Assembly (NCBI GenBank): GCA_022804995.1
Contig: JAAWUC010000010.1
Span: 1-32,642, forward strand
Length of the DNA stretch: 32,642 bases
From: Oscillospiraceae bacterium
Lineage (GTDB): Bacteria > Bacillota > Clostridia > Oscillospirales > Oscillospiraceae
Direction: 5' to 3'
Shown here: positions 24,822 to 32,642 of the stretch, in pieces
Layout: every line of letters begins with the position of its first letter
How positions within the stretch are numbered: the first letter of the stretch is position 1
Notes under the pieces: generated by a model
Database searches by the model: none
Told to the model about the DNA's origin: nothing
The model's input: only the letters and a program-made list of their open reading frames with translations
Translations under genes and position numbers: made by a program

Positions 24822-24837
24822 TTCTATCGCGATAGAA
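24822..24837. promoter_or_regulatory. BlaI operator 1 (perfect palindrome)
   Basis: TTCTATCGCGATAGAA is a perfect 16-base palindrome located just downstream of the blaI transcription start, between promoter and gene. Its centre is 30 bases, close to three helical turns, from the second copy. Confidence 0.8.
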
Positions 24838-24850
24838 TGACCATAGCGAC

Positions 24851-24879
24851 ATTCTATCCCAGTAGAACGAATTTGTCAA
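24851..24879 (-). promoter_or_regulatory. blaI promoter overlapped by operator 2
   Basis: On the minus strand TTGACA (24874-24879), 17 bases and TAGAAT (24851-24856). The second operator TTCTATCCCAGTAGAA (24852-24867) covers the -10 box and half the spacer. It matches operator 1 in both TTCTA/TAGAA arms. Confidence 0.85.
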
Positions 24880-24952
24880 GAGGAAGGTGGAAAAATATTA
24901 TGCCCCTGAGAGGAGACCGGGGGGATAATGAAAATTTAATCTTTCCCCCCTG

Positions 24953-24981
24953 TTGCATCACAAATGAGGATATGCTACAAT
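24953..24981 (+). promoter_or_regulatory. Sigma-A promoter of the ABC exporter gene
   Basis: TTGCAT (24953-24958), 17 bases and TACAAT (24976-24981) lie 53 bases ahead of the ATG at 25035. No BlaI operator pair is present here. Confidence 0.75.
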
Positions 24982-25034
24982 GATAAATTGTGAAATGATA
25001 GACATCCATCCTATAGAAACGGAGGCCCCTTCTC

Positions 25035-26786
25035 ATGGCAACCCGCGATTTCCACAGGCAGAGCCTGCTGGGCATCTTTGTCAGCTACTTCCGCCCTCAT
25101 ATGAAGCTCTTTCTGATGGATATGGTCTGCGCCCTGACCATATCCATTATCGACCTGTCCTTCCCCTTTGTCTCCCGAATCTGCATGAACGAGCTCATTC
25201 CGGAGAGCCGCTACACAGCCTTCTTCACGGTCATCGCCATTCTGCTGCTCGCCTACCTCCTCCGCTCCGTCATGCAGTACATCGTCTGCTACTGGGGCCA
25301 TACCTTCGGCGTGCTGGTGGAGGCCGATATCCGCAAGGATCTCTTCACCCACCTTCAGACCCTCTCCTTCGGCTTCTACGACAAAAACCGCACCGGCCAC
25401 CTCATGAGCCGCATGACCGCCGAGCTCTTCGACATCACGGAGCTGGCTCACCACGGCCCGGAGGACCTCTTTATCTCCGGCGTCACGGTGGTGGGCGCTA
25501 TTGCCATTATGTTTACTATTCAGTGGAAGCTGGCCCTGGTCATGCTCCTGCTGGTGCCAACCTTCCTTATCGTGGTGAACATCAACCGGCAGAAGATGGT
25601 TCGGGCCTCCCGGGCGGTGAAGCAGAATATCGCCAGCATCAACGCCGATATCGAGTCCAGCATCTCCGGTATGCGCACCGCCAAGGCGTTCTCCAACGAG
25701 AGTGCCGAGAATGAGAAGTTCAACGGGGCCAACGAGCGCTTCAAGACCTCCAAGAAGGAGCGGTATCAGGCTATGGCCAACTTCTTCGCCTCCATGGAGT
25801 TCTTTATGTGCATCATGCCCGTGTCGATCATCGCCATAGGCGGGTGGCTCATCATGGAGGGGGAGATGGACTACATCGACCTCACCACCTTCTTCCTCTA
25901 TATCACCACCTTCATCAACCCCATGCGCAAGCTGGCCAACCTCTCGGAGATGCTGGTGGACGGCATCGCGGGGCTGGGCCGGTTTGTGGAGCTCATGCGC
26001 ATTGAGCCGGATCTGAAGGATAAGCCCGACGCAATAGAGCTCTCCGGCGTCAAGGGGCAGATCGACGTGGAGAATGTGTCCTTCTCCTACGAACGGGACG
26101 ACACCGAGGTTCTCCACCACGTCTCCCTCCATGTCAAGCCCGGGGAGACGATTGCTGTGGTAGGACCCTCCGGCGGCGGAAAAACCACCCTTTGCAGCCT
26201 CATCCCACGGTTTTACGACGTGGGGGCCGGCAGCATCAGGATTGACGGCCTGGATGTGCGGGATGTGACCCAGCGGAGCCTGCGGCGGAACATCGGCGTG
26301 GTTCAGCAGGACGTGTTCCTCTTCGCCGCCAGCATCATGGAGAACATCCGCTACGGCCGCCCCGGGGCCTCCGCCGACGAGGTCATCGCCGCCGCCAAGC
26401 GGGCGGAGATCTATGACGACATTATGGCTATGCCCGAGGGCTTTGACACCTACGTGGGCGAGCGGGGCGTCCTCCTCTCCGGCGGGCAGAAGCAGCGCAT
26501 TTCCATCGCCCGGATCTTCCTGAAGGACCCGCCGGTGCTCATTCTCGACGAGGCCACCTCCGCCCTGGACAGCATCACCGAGGCCAAGATCCAGCGGGCC
26601 TTCGACGAGCTGGCCGAGGGACGGACCACGCTGATTATTGCCCACCGCCTCTCCACCGTCCGCAAGGCCAGCCGGATCCTGGTGGTCCGGGACGGGGTGG
26701 TCAGCGAGGAGGGCGCCCACGAGGAGCTGATCGCGAAAAATGGCGATTACGCGCAGTTGTACAGGACGCAGAATCTACATGGATAA
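25035..26786 (+). CDS. ABC exporter, fused membrane and ATPase domains
   Basis: A 583-residue half-transporter that would work as a dimer. The six-helix membrane domain (about 20-310) includes the conserved SFGFYDKNRTGHLMSRMTAE segment. The ATPase domain (about 340-580) has Walker A GPSGGGKTT, signature LSGGQKQRISIA, Walker B VLILDEATSALD and the switch His in IIAHRLSTV. It is MsbA/LmrA-like. The substrate is unknown; lipids, peptides or drugs are possible. GGAGG lies nine bases before the ATG. Its stop overlaps the start of ylmH by eight bases. Confidence 0.92.
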   Translation: MATRDFHRQSLLGIFVSYFRPHMKLFLMDMVCALTISIIDLSFPFVSRICMNELIPESRYTAFFTVIAILLLAYLLRSVMQYIVCYWGHTFGVLVEADIRKDLFTHLQTLSFGFYDKNRTGHLMSRMTAELFDITELAHHGPEDLFISGVTVVGAIAIMFTIQWKLALVMLLLVPTFLIVVNINRQKMVRASRAVKQNIASINADIESSISGMRTAKAFSNESAENEKFNGANERFKTSKKERYQAMANFFASMEFFMCIMPVSIIAIGGWLIMEGEMDYIDLTTFFLYITTFINPMRKLANLSEMLVDGIAGLGRFVELMRIEPDLKDKPDAIELSGVKGQIDVENVSFSYERDDTEVLHHVSLHVKPGETIAVVGPSGGGKTTLCSLIPRFYDVGAGSIRIDGLDVRDVTQRSLRRNIGVVQQDVFLFAASIMENIRYGRPGASADEVIAAAKRAEIYDDIMAMPEGFDTYVGERGVLLSGGQKQRISIARIFLKDPPVLILDEATSALDSITEAKIQRAFDELAEGRTTLIIAHRLSTVRKASRILVVRDGVVSEEGAHEELIAKNGDYAQLYRTQNLHG

Positions 26787-27564
26787 ATCGACAATCATCG
26801 CCAAAACCGCGCAGGAACCGGAGGACCGCCTCCTCCTGGCCCGGGTGCTGGACAAGTATGAGCAGTCCCAGCGGAAAAATATCCCCGCCGCCACCCCCTT
26901 CCTCTCCCCCCGGGAGCAGCGGCTGGCCCAGGCCCTGCTGAACGCCGCCGGGGTCCGGGACGGCTACGGGCTGGACGGGGGCTACGAAGAGGCGGAGCGG
27001 AAAATCCTGGTGTTTCTTCCGGACTGGATGGAGGAGGCGGAGGGGGAGCTGGTCTTTCTCCGGGCCTCCTTCCACGGCCAGGACAGCGCCCTCACCCACC
27101 GGGACATCCTGGGCAGCCTCATGGGCCTGGGGGTGGAGCGGGACCGGCTGGGGGACATCCTGGTCTCCCCGCACAGCGCGGATATCATCGCCGCGCCCTC
27201 CCTGCGGGACTTCTTTCTCCGGGAGTGGGGGGAGGCGGGCCGGGTGAGGCTGAGCGTCGCCGAGATCGGACGTGAGGAGCTGATTCTCCCCCAGGTCCAG
27301 GTGAAGCTCATCCGGGACACGGTGTCCTCCCTCCGCCTGGACGCGGTGACGGCCACGGCCTTCTCCATGAGCCGGGGGAGGGCAGCGGAGCTCATCGCCG
27401 CGGGCCGGGTGAATCTGGACCACGCGCCCTGCCTCAAGCCGGACAAACCGGTGGCGGAGGGGGCGGTGCTGACCGCCCGGGGCTTCGGCAGGGCCAGGCT
27501 TCGGGAGGTGGGCGGCCTGAGCAAAAAGGGCCGCACCGGGATTACGATAGAGCGGTATCTCTGA
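26779..27564 (+). CDS. ylmH: S4-domain RNA-binding protein YlmH (RqcP2-type)
   Basis: A 261-residue protein. The N-terminal YlmH domain (about 1-175) includes REQRLAQALLNAAGV, VFLPDW, THRDILGSLMGLGVERDRLGDI and LPQVQVKLIRDTVSS. The C-terminal S4 RNA-binding domain (about 183-245) reads RLDAVTATAFSMSRGRAAEL and AAGRVNLDHAPCLKPDKPV. In Bacillus YlmH binds 50S-peptidyl-tRNA complexes and supports ribosome quality control, the pathway of RqcH. The start lies inside the ABC gene and has only a weak upstream AGGA, so coupled translation is likely. In many Firmicutes ylmH sits with ylmG and divIVA, which are absent here. Confidence 0.93.
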   Translation: MDKSTIIAKTAQEPEDRLLLARVLDKYEQSQRKNIPAATPFLSPREQRLAQALLNAAGVRDGYGLDGGYEEAERKILVFLPDWMEEAEGELVFLRASFHGQDSALTHRDILGSLMGLGVERDRLGDILVSPHSADIIAAPSLRDFFLREWGEAGRVRLSVAEIGREELILPQVQVKLIRDTVSSLRLDAVTATAFSMSRGRAAELIAAGRVNLDHAPCLKPDKPVAEGAVLTARGFGRARLREVGGLSKKGRTGITIERYL

Positions 27565-27575
27565 GGAGGCATCAC

Positions 27576-27785
27576 ATGGAACAGCACAAGATCGACCGTA
27601 TCAACACCCTGGCCCGAAAGGCAAAGGCCGAGGGCCTGACGGAGGAGGAGCTCCGGGAGCGGGACGCCCTCCGGCGGGAGTATATCGACTCCGTGACCGG
27701 CAGTCTGCGGAGCCAGCTGGACAATACCTACCTGGTCGATTCCCAGGGGAGGAAGACGAAGCTGCGGAAGAAGGGGGAGCGGTAG
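27576..27785 (+). CDS. DUF896 (UPF0291) protein, YnzC-like
   Basis: A 69-residue helical-hairpin protein. The conserved core KIDRINTLARKAKAEGLTEE and the following ERDALRREYIDSVTGSLRSQ are the DUF896 pattern; the tail is basic. Bacillus YnzC is in the SOS operon, but the molecular role is unclear. GAGGAGG lies just before the ATG. It sits 11 bases after ylmH and two bases before the next gene, so it is in the same operon. Confidence 0.93.
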   Translation: MEQHKIDRINTLARKAKAEGLTEEELRERDALRREYIDSVTGSLRSQLDNTYLVDSQGRKTKLRKKGER

Positions 27786-27786
27786 A

Positions 27787-29238
27787 ATGGGCGACTACTA
27801 CGACAAGAACAAATTCACCGGCGGCGGACGCCAGCCACCCGACTACTCGGATCCGCCCAGGCGCTCCAGCGGCCGGAAGGGGCAGGACAACACCGGCTGG
27901 TACAGCTGGCCGCTGATCATTTTAATGTTCGCGGTGGGGGCCTGGCCCATCGCCCTAATCCTGCTGTTTTTCAACACCTTCGGCGGGGAGAGCAATCAGA
28001 AGCGGCGCAGTGCCGCCGGGGCCAAGGTGGAAAAGAGCGTGGAGGACGCGGTGGACAAGGTCATGCGGACGCTGGATCAGAAGCTCGCCCAGACCTCCGG
28101 CAAGACCGATCAAGCCATCCGCAAAACGGCGGCGGAGGTGGAGCGGACCATCCAGCGCACCGCCGACGAGGTGGAGCGGACCATCCGGCAGAATACCGGC
28201 AGCGCGGCGGGCCATGTCTACCCCAAGGCGGAGCCCGTACCCCCATCTCCGCCGAAGCCCGCCCCTAAACCCAAGAAGACCACCAAAAAGAAAAAGACCA
28301 AGGCCAAGCCCGCCGGGGTGCTCTTGCGGATCATCGGCCTGTGCTGTCTGGTCACGGGCTTCTTCATCGGCGCGGATTTTACCTCGGACCTTCTCAGCGG
28401 CTACTATGTGAGGTTTGAGGACCTTTTCGCCAGTCTGGGCTTTCTGGTTTCCGGTGGCGTCATGTTCTTCCGGGGCCAGTACCTCAACCGCATGAGCCGC
28501 CGCAGCCAGCGGTATATCCTGGCCATCGGCAATGTGGACGCCATGCCCCTCAACGAGATCGCCAAGCGGGTCAACCGCACCCCCGCCAAGGCCGCTAAGG
28601 AGCTCCAGAAGCTCATCGACAAGGGCTATCTGGGGGAGGACGCCTATATTGACTATGAGCGGGGGTACTTCCTCCGCTTCGGGGCCACCCTGGAGAAGGA
28701 AGAGCCGTCCGCATTTGTCCAGGAGGAGGAGCCCGTCTCTGAGCCCCCCAAGGAGGCTGGGGAGGGCTACTCCGGTGTTCTCCGGGACATCCGCCGCGCC
28801 AACGACCGCATCGCCGACCCGGAGCTGAGCCGGAAGATCGACCGGCTGGAGCAGGTCAGCGCCCTGATCTTCAAGGAAGTGGAGGAGCACCCGGAGAAGC
28901 GGGAGCGGATCCACACCTTCTTTGACTACTACCTGCCCACCACCCTGAAGCTGCTGGACGCCTATGCGGAGTTTGAGGAGACCGGGGTGGAGGGGGAGCA
29001 CCTGCGGGAGGCCAAGGAGCGGATTGAGCAGACCATGGACGCCATTGTGGGCGGCTTTGAGCACCAGCTGGACCAGCTCTACTCCAGCGACGCCATGGAT
29101 GTGGTCAGCGACATCAAGGTGATGGAGGCTATGCTCAGCCGGGACACCGCCTCCGCCGCCAAGGACTTCGGATATGACCAGACCCCGAAAAAGAAGAGGA
29201 AGGACGGGGAGGACGGCGGTCAGACGCTGCAATTATAG
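27787..29238 (+). CDS. XpaC-family (5-bromo-4-chloroindolyl phosphate hydrolysis) membrane protein
   Basis: A 483-residue protein. A polar N-terminus precedes membrane segments at about 38-62, then a coiled-coil stretch with two similar units KTAAEVERTIQRT and ADEVERTIRQ (about 110-140), a Pro/Lys-rich linker (about 145-175), and two more helices (about 178-240). A winged-helix-like segment (LAIGNVDAMPLNEIAKRVNR and on, near 244-300) follows. The C-terminal XpaC domain (about 330-465) includes FFDYYLPTTLKLLDAYAEFE. The family name comes from an old indirect assay; the activity is unproven. A TelA-type partner gene is not adjacent. Confidence 0.78.
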   Translation: MGDYYDKNKFTGGGRQPPDYSDPPRRSSGRKGQDNTGWYSWPLIILMFAVGAWPIALILLFFNTFGGESNQKRRSAAGAKVEKSVEDAVDKVMRTLDQKLAQTSGKTDQAIRKTAAEVERTIQRTADEVERTIRQNTGSAAGHVYPKAEPVPPSPPKPAPKPKKTTKKKKTKAKPAGVLLRIIGLCCLVTGFFIGADFTSDLLSGYYVRFEDLFASLGFLVSGGVMFFRGQYLNRMSRRSQRYILAIGNVDAMPLNEIAKRVNRTPAKAAKELQKLIDKGYLGEDAYIDYERGYFLRFGATLEKEEPSAFVQEEEPVSEPPKEAGEGYSGVLRDIRRANDRIADPELSRKIDRLEQVSALIFKEVEEHPEKRERIHTFFDYYLPTTLKLLDAYAEFEETGVEGEHLREAKERIEQTMDAIVGGFEHQLDQLYSSDAMDVVSDIKVMEAMLSRDTASAAKDFGYDQTPKKKRKDGEDGGQTLQL

Positions 29239-29250
29239 CACGGCATGGAA

Positions 29251-29284
29251 AGAGCCGCCCTGTCAGGCAGGACGGCTCTTTTTT
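29251..29284 (+). terminator. Rho-independent terminator of the ABC/ylmH/XpaC operon
   Basis: AGAGCCGCCCTG (29251-29262) pairs with CAGGACGGCTCT (29268-29279) with one C-A mismatch, followed by TTTTTT. ricT converges 12 bases later, and the A-poor left flank makes it mostly one-directional. Confidence 0.85.
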
Positions 29285-29295
29285 CGCGTGTTTCC

Positions 29296-30618
29296 TTACT
29301 CTCCGCCGTTCTCCCGGGGAGGCCGCCTCCGTGGCTTCCGGCGGCGGTTGGCGTTGCCGCCGGGCTTGGGCGCGGCCTGCTGGCCCTGCTGCTGGGCGGC
29401 GCGGTCGGCGGCGGCCTTCTTCTCGGCGGTAGTGCCGGTGGTGTGGGGCACGGCAAGCTTTTCCACTTTCTCCACCCGAACGGGCTTCTCCACGCTCCGC
29501 TGGCGGGGGGGATTTTTCCTGGGCGGGGCGGCTTCGGGTTTCTTCTCCGCCTTGACAGAGGGCTGCTGGTTATCGGGGGCGGGCTTGGGCCGGCTGTTGG
29601 GCCGGCCATTCCGGCCGTTCCGGCGGCGGCGGTTCCGGTCCTCGCCGGGGGCCTCAGACTCGCTGGAGAGCACGGAAGACACCGGGATGGGATCCTTCAC
29701 GCTCCCCATGCGGCGGAACACCCGCTGCTCCCGCTCCTCCTCCGTCTCCGGGGGATCGGCCCGCTGGGGGCGCTCCTTGGGGATCTCGATTCCCTCCCGG
29801 CTCCCCTTGCCGCTGCGCAGGACCCGGATCTCGCTGCCCTTGTAGCGCCGGGGGGCCTCAGGAGCGCTGTCCAGCCGGACCTGGACCTGCTCCCGCAGGA
29901 GGTCCACGCCGCTCACATTGCCCACGCCGTCAGGGGTATCCACAAAGCTGTCGTTCTTGGGCATCCGCTTGGCCGCGTCCTCGTAGGCGTTCTGCTCGTA
30001 CTTCAAACAGCACATCAGCCGCCCGCAGGTGCCGGAGATCTTGGTGGGGTTCAGGCTCAGGTTCTGGGTCTTGGCCATCTTGATGGACACAGGGATGAAC
30101 TCCTGCAAAAACTGCCCGCAGCACAGGGGCCGCCCGCAGATCCCCAGGCCCCCCAGCATCTTGGCCTCATCCCGGACGCCGATCTGCCGCAGCTCAATGC
30201 GGGCCCGGAACACGCTGGCCAGATCCCGCACCAGCTCCCGGAAGTCCACCCGGCCCTCGGCTGTGAAGAAGAAGATGATCTTGCTGCCCTCGAAGCTGCA
30301 CTCCACGTTAACCAGCTTCATCTCCAGTCCGTGGGCGGCGATCTTCTTCTCACAGATGCCGAAGGCCTCCTTCTCCCGCTTGCGGTTGTAGGCGGCGGCC
30401 TTGTGGTCGTTCTCCGTGGCGATGCGGGCCACGCCCCGCAGGGGCTGGACCACGCTCTGGTCTGGGACCTGGTGGTTGCCCTCCACGCACCGGGCGTACT
30501 CAATGCCCTGGGCAGTCTCCACCACCACATATTGATTGGGTTCTATCTGGAGCCCCTTGGGGTCAAAATAGTAATTTTTCGTTCCGCCCCGAAAGCGGAC
30601 GCTGATAACCTCTGCCAA
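29296..30618 (-). CDS. ricT: RicT/YaaT (PSP1-domain) protein with long basic tail
   Basis: A 440-residue protein. Residues about 1-270 are the RicT core: PSP1 domain (about 60-150) and the cysteine motifs CGRPLCCGQF and CGRLMCCLKYE (near 165-215), which in Bacillus hold an Fe-S cluster with RicA and RicF. That complex helps RNase Y process mRNA and supports sporulation. Residues about 275-440 are an unstructured tail rich in Arg, Pro, Lys and Ala, ending RRKPRRRPPRENGGE; Bacillus RicT (about 275 residues) lacks it. The start is a TTG with GGAGG nine bases upstream. It follows holB by 76 bases, the order seen in Bacillus. Confidence 0.93.
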   Translation of the reverse strand: MAEVISVRFRGGTKNYYFDPKGLQIEPNQYVVVETAQGIEYARCVEGNHQVPDQSVVQPLRGVARIATENDHKAAAYNRKREKEAFGICEKKIAAHGLEMKLVNVECSFEGSKIIFFFTAEGRVDFRELVRDLASVFRARIELRQIGVRDEAKMLGGLGICGRPLCCGQFLQEFIPVSIKMAKTQNLSLNPTKISGTCGRLMCCLKYEQNAYEDAAKRMPKNDSFVDTPDGVGNVSGVDLLREQVQVRLDSAPEAPRRYKGSEIRVLRSGKGSREGIEIPKERPQRADPPETEEEREQRVFRRMGSVKDPIPVSSVLSSESEAPGEDRNRRRRNGRNGRPNSRPKPAPDNQQPSVKAEKKPEAAPPRKNPPRQRSVEKPVRVEKVEKLAVPHTTGTTAEKKAAADRAAQQQGQQAAPKPGGNANRRRKPRRRPPRENGGE

Positions 30619-30694
30619 AGATTGGTTCCTCCTTTGTAAGCGGGAGCTCCGCCCCCGCCGCTGTCCGTATTGTTCTATGCTTCCCGGAAGGGGC

Positions 30695-31534
30695 TTACTG
30701 CCGCGTCTCCGTCAGTTCCGCCGCCAGCGCGCCGGTCAGGTGCCCGACGCCGATATTGTACCCGCAGCGGAGGAGATATTTCCCGAGGATGTCTACCGCC
30801 GCCGCCAGCCGCCGCCGGCCCATATCCCGGGCCAGCTGCCGGGAGAAGCCGTCCCCGCCGCCGTAGCACGCCGCCAGACCGCCGGTCAGGAGGGATCTGG
30901 CCTCCGCCAGCATGTCCCGCAGCTCCTCCCGTTTGCGCTTGCTGTTCTCCAGGTCCATAAAAAAGCCCACCAGATCCGCCCGCTTCCCGCTCCGCAGCAG
31001 CTCGCACAGCCGCCTGCCGCCGCCGTCCGCCTCTCCAACCGCCCCGGCGGGAGGCAGGCGCCACAGCTCCGCCCGGGAGCGGATGGTGGGCAGCAGGGCG
31101 GCGCTGTTGGCCGCGCAAAAGAGGAACGCCGCCTGGGGCGGGCCCTCCTCCAGCACCTTGAGCAGCACGTTCTGGGCCTTGGGCTCCAGCAGGGAGCAGT
31201 CAGGAAAGATGTACACCTTCCGCCGCCCCTCGTTGGGCAGGATATAGGCGTCGGCCCGCAGGCCCCGCAGGATCTCCATGGAGATGTTCTTGTGGTCCGG
31301 GTCCTCCGCCACCGTTACGTCCGGGTGGATGCCCCGCAGCACCTTCCGGCAGTGGGCGCAGATCAGGCAGGGCCGCTCCGCCGCCCCGCACTCCATCGCC
31401 GCCGCCAGATACCGGGCGGCGGCTGTCAAATCGCCCTCCCCGCTGAGGATGATCGCGTGGGCCAGGGCGTCCCGGCCAGCGGCCTCCCGCACGCGCCGGG
31501 CCAGCTCCGTCCCGGCAAAGGCTTCCGTTGTCAC
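30695..31534 (-). CDS. holB: DNA polymerase III delta-prime subunit
   Basis: A 279-residue clamp-loader subunit of the replisome. The zinc module CLICAHCRKVLRGIHPDV (near 56-73) and the sensor-region LLKVLEEGPPQAAFLFC (near 122-138) with TIRSRAELWRL are family signatures. The usual phosphate loop is degenerate here (SGEGDLTAAARYLA near 32-45, no GKT), consistent with the non-ATPase role of delta-prime. It starts with GTG 31534 preceded by GAGGGAGG. It is transcribed with ricT. Confidence 0.9.
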   Translation of the reverse strand: MTTEAFAGTELARRVREAAGRDALAHAIILSGEGDLTAAARYLAAAMECGAAERPCLICAHCRKVLRGIHPDVTVAEDPDHKNISMEILRGLRADAYILPNEGRRKVYIFPDCSLLEPKAQNVLLKVLEEGPPQAAFLFCAANSAALLPTIRSRAELWRLPPAGAVGEADGGGRRLCELLRSGKRADLVGFFMDLENSKRKREELRDMLAEARSLLTGGLAACYGGGDGFSRQLARDMGRRRLAAAVDILGKYLLRCGYNIGVGHLTGALAAELTETRQ

Positions 31535-31587
31535 GCCGCCGCCTCCCTCTCCAGCCGTCCGCCGCGGCCAGATGCAAAATTATATCT

Positions 31588-31617
31588 ATTGTATCATATC
31601 CCGCTGCGGAAAATCAA
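31588..31617 (-). promoter_or_regulatory. Sigma-A promoter of holB-ricT
   Basis: On the minus strand TTGATT (31612-31617), 18 bases and TACAAT (31588-31593). It lies 54 bases from the GTG start. The rest of the 244-base gap 31535-31778 holds the divergent ppdK promoter; no RNA gene is seen. Confidence 0.65.
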
Positions 31618-31697
31618 CCACCAACGGAAAAAGATTGAGGAAATTCAGCCGGGGCTCCAACCCAGGAAAATTTTGTGAAAAAAACGTCAAATCCCCC

Positions 31698-31726
31698 TTG
31701 CATTGCGGCCTCTGAACTTCTATAAT
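31698..31726 (+). promoter_or_regulatory. ppdK: Sigma-A promoter of ppdK
   Basis: TTGCAT (31698-31703), exactly 17 bases and a perfect TATAAT (31721-31726). A GGAGG ribosome site lies at 31765-31769. Confidence 0.85.
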
Positions 31727-31778
31727 GAAAGTCTGATGTGCGCATACTGATCATAATTTTTACAGGAGGAAAAGAAAC

Positions 31779-32642
31779 GTGAGCAAAAAGTTCGTATACC
31801 TGTTCTCCGAGGGCAACGGCTCCATGCGGGAGCTGCTGGGCGGCAAGGGCGCCAACCTGGCGGAGATGACCAACCTGGGGATGCCTGTCCCCCGGGGCTT
31901 CACCATTACCACCGAGGCATGCACCCAGTACTACGAGGACGGCCGCACCATCAACGCCGGAATTCAGGACGAAATCATGGAGTATATGTCCAAGCTGGAG
32001 GACATGACCGGCAAGAAGTTCGGGGACATGAACAACCCCCTGCTGGTTTCCGTCCGCTCCGGCGCCCGGGCCTCCATGCCCGGCATGATGGACACTATCC
32101 TCAACCTGGGCCTTAACGACCAGGTGGTGGAGGCCTTCGCCAAGAAGACCAAGAACCCCCGTTTCGCCTACGACTCCTACCGCCGGTTTATCCAGATGTA
32201 CTCCGACGTGGTCATGGAGGTGGGCAAGAAGTACTTTGAGGAGCTCATCGACGAGATGAAGCAGCGCCGGGGCGTCACCCTGGACACCGAGCTCACCGCC
32301 AAGGACCTCAAGGAGCTGGCCGAGCTCTTCAAGAACGAGTACCGGGAGAAGATCGGCGAGGAGTTCCCCCAGGACGCCCGTGAGCAGCTCATGGGCGCGG
32401 TGCGGGCGGTGTTCCGCTCCTGGGATAACCCCCGGGCCATCTACTACCGCCGCATGAACGACATCCCCTCCTCCTGGGGCACCGCCGTCAACGTCCAGGA
32501 GATGGTCTTTGGCAACATGGGCGATACCTCCGGCACCGGCGTTGCCTTCACCCGCAACCCCGCCACCGGCGAGAAGAAGCTCTTCGGCGAGTTCCTGATG
32601 AACGCCCAGGGCGAGGACGTGGTGGCCGGCGTGCGCACCCCC
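31779..32642 (+). CDS. ppdK: Pyruvate, phosphate dikinase, N-terminal third (cut by window edge)
   Basis: This enzyme interconverts pyruvate, ATP and phosphate with phosphoenolpyruvate, AMP and pyrophosphate, and works in PPi-linked glycolysis of anaerobes. 288 of about 875 residues are visible, all in the nucleotide-binding domain. [25 protein letters not shown] opens it (split here by the conserved GGKGANL), then [20 protein letters not shown] near 88-107, [26 protein letters not shown] and [13 protein letters not shown]. The start is a GTG with AGGAGG about nine bases upstream. It has its own strong promoter. The rest lies beyond the window. Confidence 0.95.
   Translation, partial: MSKKFVYLFSEGNGSMRELLGGKGANLAEMTNLGMPVPRGFTITTEACTQYYEDGRTINAGIQDEIMEYMSKLEDMTGKKFGDMNNPLLVSVRSGARASMPGMMDTILNLGLNDQVVEAFAKKTKNPRFAYDSYRRFIQMYSDVVMEVGKKYFEELIDEMKQRRGVTLDTELTAKDLKELAELFKNEYREKIGEEFPQDAREQLMGAVRAVFRSWDNPRAIYYRRMNDIPSSWGTAVNVQEMVFGNMGDTSGTGVAFTRNPATGEKKLFGEFLMNAQGEDVVAGVRTP

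Noticed and set aside
25005-25020. CCTATAGAA upstream of the ABC gene as a BlaI half-site
   Set aside because: Only one arm matches TTCTA/TAGAA and there is no partner at the right spacing, so shared control with blaI is not supported.

Overview
The window is chromosomal DNA from a GC-rich, low-complexity-free member of the Clostridia. Endospore genes (spoIIE, spoVAD, spoVAE, spmA, spmB), Firmicutes-type regulators (CsoR, BlaI, AbrB/SpoVT-like), strong GGAGG ribosome sites, sigma-A promoters of the TTGACA-17-TATAAT type, pyruvate phosphate dikinase and the holB-ricT pair all point that way. The style best fits the Oscillospiraceae (Flavonifractor/Lawsonibacter/Intestinimonas-like); that placement is inference. 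I see no rRNA, tRNA, CRISPR, prophage or insertion sequence. The region looks like ordinary core and near-core chromosome, and its novelty lies mainly in cis-regulation and gene fusions.

Layout. 1-2.0 kb: a gene truncated at the left edge, divergent from an operon of an XRE regulator, a membrane zinc-ribbon protein and ispE (isoprenoid synthesis), then a long hairpin and a small membrane protein. 2.0-5.3 kb: an operon with a strong promoter encoding a nitroreductase-NUDIX fusion, Mini-RNase III (23S rRNA maturation) and RqcH (ribosome quality control). 5.3-7.2 kb: a yybP-ykoY-type (manganese) riboswitch with a textbook terminator, controlling a Na/Pi-cotransporter-PhoU protein. 7.3-11.3 kb, minus strand: a small membrane protein, spoIIE, an acyltransferase and a SprA-like metalloprotease. 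11.4-12.5 kb: nagA. 12.6-15.7 kb, minus strand: a zinc-ribbon protein, an NhaC antiporter and a CDF metal exporter in one tight operon. 15.8-17.2 kb: spoVAD-spoVAE. 17.3-20.3 kb: a copper operon, csoR and a copA whose C-terminus carries a fused CopZ-like domain. 20.3-22.3 kb: a small HTH repressor, spmAB, and an AbrB-type regulator with a perfect palindrome over its promoter. 22.3-24.9 kb: a BlaI/M56-peptidase sensor pair with two operators. 25.0-29.2 kb: an ABC exporter, YlmH, a DUF896 protein and an XpaC-family protein. 29.3-31.5 kb, minus strand: holB-ricT. 31.7 kb to the end: the start of ppdK.

How the genes work together. Three metal themes recur: copper (CsoR/CopA), manganese (riboswitch; a CDF exporter with a Mn-type Asn/Asp motif) and zinc-ribbon proteins. 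Two ribosome-rescue factors, RqcH and YlmH, lie in separate operons. The sporulation genes are scattered in four places, and the spoVA group lacks spoVAC. The observations most worth checking are the manganese riboswitch in front of a Na/Pi-type transporter, the copA-copZ fusion with a perfect internal ribosome site, and the M56 sensor with an unfamiliar repeated extracellular domain.
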